Shown in pieces: positions 63,001 to 64,000 of a DNA stretch of 64,000 bases. The stretch is from contig CAVYAT010000003.1 of NCBI GenBank assembly GCA_963766605.1, positions 1-64,000 of the forward strand, in the 5' to 3' direction. Position 1 is the stretch's first letter. Every line of letters starts with the position of its first letter. This DNA is from AC-49 sp963766605. GTDB taxonomy: Bacteria > Actinomycetota > Thermoleophilia > Solirubrobacterales > Solirubrobacteraceae. The notes under the pieces were generated by a model, which was given only the letters and a program-made list of their open reading frames with translations, was not told the DNA's origin and did no database searches. A program made the position numbers and the translations under genes.

Positions 63001-63648
63001 ATGGAAGCCGCCAGCGTCGCCCACGTCGCGCACGACGACCACCACCACGGGCCTCCGGAAGCCAATCGCAGCTCGCGGGTCGACCCTGCGACGCTCGGGA
63101 TGCTGCTTTTCATCATGTCGGAGATCATGATCTTCGGCGCGTTCTTCACGGCCTACTTCTTCATCCGGGTCGTGCACAACGGGCACCCGATCGGGCCGCA
63201 CTGGTTCCCGATGCGCTTCAACGGCAATACGCACTCGCTGCCGGTCGAGGTGGCGGGCATGAACACCGCGATCCTGGTGTCGTCGTCGTTCACGCTGCAC
63301 TGGGCCGAGACGTGCATCCAGAAGGGCAATCGCTTCGGCTTCAAGGCCGGGATGCTGACGACGTTCCTGCTCGGCGCGACGTTCCTGTTCGTGCAGATCA
63401 ACGAGTACATCCACATCGGCTTCTCGCCGCAGGACATCGCCCAGGGCACGATCTTCTACGGCCTCACGGGCCTGCACGGCGCGCACGTCTTCATCGGCCT
63501 GACGATCCTCGCCGTCGTCTGCGTGCGCGCGTTCCGCGGGCACTACTCGCCGGAGAGCCACAAGGGCGTCAACGTGCCAGGGATCTACTGGCACTTCGTC
63601 GACATCATGTGGATCTTCGTCTACGTCACCGTCTACGTCATCCAGTGA
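63001..63648 (+). CDS. coxC: Cytochrome c oxidase subunit III
   Basis: 215 residues, haem-copper oxidase subunit III. A His-rich N-terminus is followed by five membrane helices, including LGMLLFIMSEIMIFGAFFT, YGLTGLHGAHVFIGLTILA and IYWHFVDIMWIFVYVTVYV. The Glu in LFIMSE and the WHFVDxxW motif are family hallmarks. Shine-Dalgarno (TAGGAGAA) precedes ATG 63001. It is the only coxC in the window and may serve both oxidases. The stop overlaps the next small gene (GTGA). Confidence 0.93.
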   Translation: MEAASVAHVAHDDHHHGPPEANRSSRVDPATLGMLLFIMSEIMIFGAFFTAYFFIRVVHNGHPIGPHWFPMRFNGNTHSLPVEVAGMNTAILVSSSFTLHWAETCIQKGNRFGFKAGMLTTFLLGATFLFVQINEYIHIGFSPQDIAQGTIFYGLTGLHGAHVFIGLTILAVVCVRAFRGHYSPESHKGVNVPGIYWHFVDIMWIFVYVTVYVIQ

Positions 63649-63791
63649 ACGACGACGAGCCGCAGCCCTGGTGGCTGCGGGCGCTGGCGCCGCTGCGCTC
63701 TGAGGCGGCGATGTTCCGGGTGCTGCTGTGGGTCGCGGGCGTCGCAGCCGTGTTCGTCGCGATCTACCTGATCGCGCACGCCGTCACTTGA
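63645..63791 (+). CDS. Small single-helix membrane protein after coxC, 48 residues
   Basis: GTG 63645 to TGA 63791, coupled to coxC by a 4-nt GTGA overlap. An acidic N-terminus with Trp-Trp (DDEPQPWWLRALAPLRS) is followed by one helix (VLLWVAGVAAVFVAIYLIA). No family is recognised. Position suggests a small accessory subunit of the A2-type oxidase. Its end overlaps the convergent cupredoxin gene by 8 bp. Confidence 0.6.
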   Translation: MNDDEPQPWWLRALAPLRSEAAMFRVLLWVAGVAAVFVAIYLIAHAVT

Positions 63792-64000
63792 CGGTCAGCG
63801 TGCCGAGCATGCCGGCCTGGCGATGCCCGGAGACCTCGCAGAAGAACGTGTAGGACCCGGGCTTCAGGTTGACCTTGACGCTGTCGGTGCCCTTGGGCTC
63901 GATCTTGGTCGCGCCCTCGATGTTGCCGGTCGCGCCGGTGCCGTCCTGGATCGCCACGTTGTGGTCGATGCCGGAGGCGTTCGTCATCTCGATCGTGACC
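63784..64000 (-). CDS. Blue-copper (cupredoxin) domain protein, N-terminus beyond window
   Basis: Partial: the C-terminal 71 residues of a plastocyanin-like protein; the frame is open to the right edge. Type 1 copper ligands are visible as His in GIDHNVAIQDG and Cys-His-Met in YTFFCEVSGHRQAGMLG. It is probably exported and carries electrons to the oxidase CuA or haem c domains encoded next to it, consistent with its convergent position at the end of the cox locus. Confidence 0.85.
   Translation of the reverse strand, partial: VTIEMTNASGIDHNVAIQDGTGATGNIEGATKIEPKGTDSVKVNLKPGSYTFFCEVSGHRQAGMLGTLTVK

Noticed and set aside
60414..63791. 1125-codon open frame overlapping the second cox set
   Set aside because: Only its last 48 codons (63645-63791) look like a real gene; the rest is an Arg-rich shadow of coxA, usp and coxC.

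Overview
The window is high-GC actinobacterial DNA. Core-region gene content (an F420-type Ddn-like oxidoreductase, two caa3-type cytochrome oxidases with cytochrome c fused to subunit II, collagen-like and CAP-domain secreted proteins, a PknB-type kinase with an extracytoplasmic repeat domain, an FHA-helix-turn-helix protein) fits Actinomycetota. It resembles Thermoleophilia/Solirubrobacterales most, but that placement is inference from gene content only.

The window has two halves of different character, meeting at an integrase and a tRNA. Positions 1 to about 32,400 look like an integrated catabolic island. A tyrosine recombinase (31108-32286) and an excisionase-like gene (30903-31139) sit at the 3' end of tRNA-Arg(TCT) (32400-32473). 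The island holds E1 alpha and beta of a 2-oxoacid dehydrogenase, an FCD regulator, a cupin, an alpha/beta hydrolase, three FAD aromatic-ring monooxygenases and a branched-chain-type ABC importer (binding protein, a LivH-LivM-LivG fusion, LivF). A meta-cleavage block follows: 4-oxalomesaconate-hydratase-like amidohydrolase, a LigB-RraA fusion, two more RraA-family aldolases, a VOC extradiol dioxygenase, an acetoacetate-decarboxylase-family protein and a PEP-mutase-family protein. Then come IclR and LysR regulators, an aldehyde dehydrogenase, a gentisate-dioxygenase-like bicupin with flavin/FMN reductases, a TetR-YceI pair with paired operators, and a damaged HigBA module. Read together this is a route for gallate/protocatechuate-like and gentisate-like aromatics: uptake, hydroxylation, ring opening, hydration, and aldol cleavage to pyruvate/oxaloacetate.

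About half of the catabolic genes in this half are broken by single-base frameshifts, one in-frame stop or deletions, whereas about 30 genes in the right half show none. The cause is either decay of a recently acquired island or locally poor sequence; several indels lie in short homopolymers, so both must be considered.

Positions 32,400 to 64,000 look like intact chromosomal backbone: tRNA-Arg and tRNA-Pro; a Ddn-like enzyme; secreted proteins (peptidoglycan-binding/TIM-barrel, collagen-like, CAP, beta-helix); DUF1015, OsmC, NUDIX, an SDR-like and a MerB-like protein; acyl-CoA dehydrogenase with 3-hydroxyacyl-CoA dehydrogenase; zinc alcohol dehydrogenase with aldehyde dehydrogenase; an operon of PAP2 phosphatase, flippase-like protein and thioredoxin reductase; a signalling group (Ser/Thr kinase, FHA-HTH, ECF sigma); a class I amidotransferase; and a terminal-oxidase locus. 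That locus has an A1-type coxBA with ctaB and two tiny membrane proteins, then an A2-type coxBA, a duplicated Usp-like protein, coxC, another tiny membrane protein and a blue-copper protein running off the right edge. Seven transcription units in this half have a TANNNT hexamer 6-10 nt before the start codon and no Shine-Dalgarno, suggesting leaderless mRNAs, while island genes mostly have strong Shine-Dalgarno sequences.
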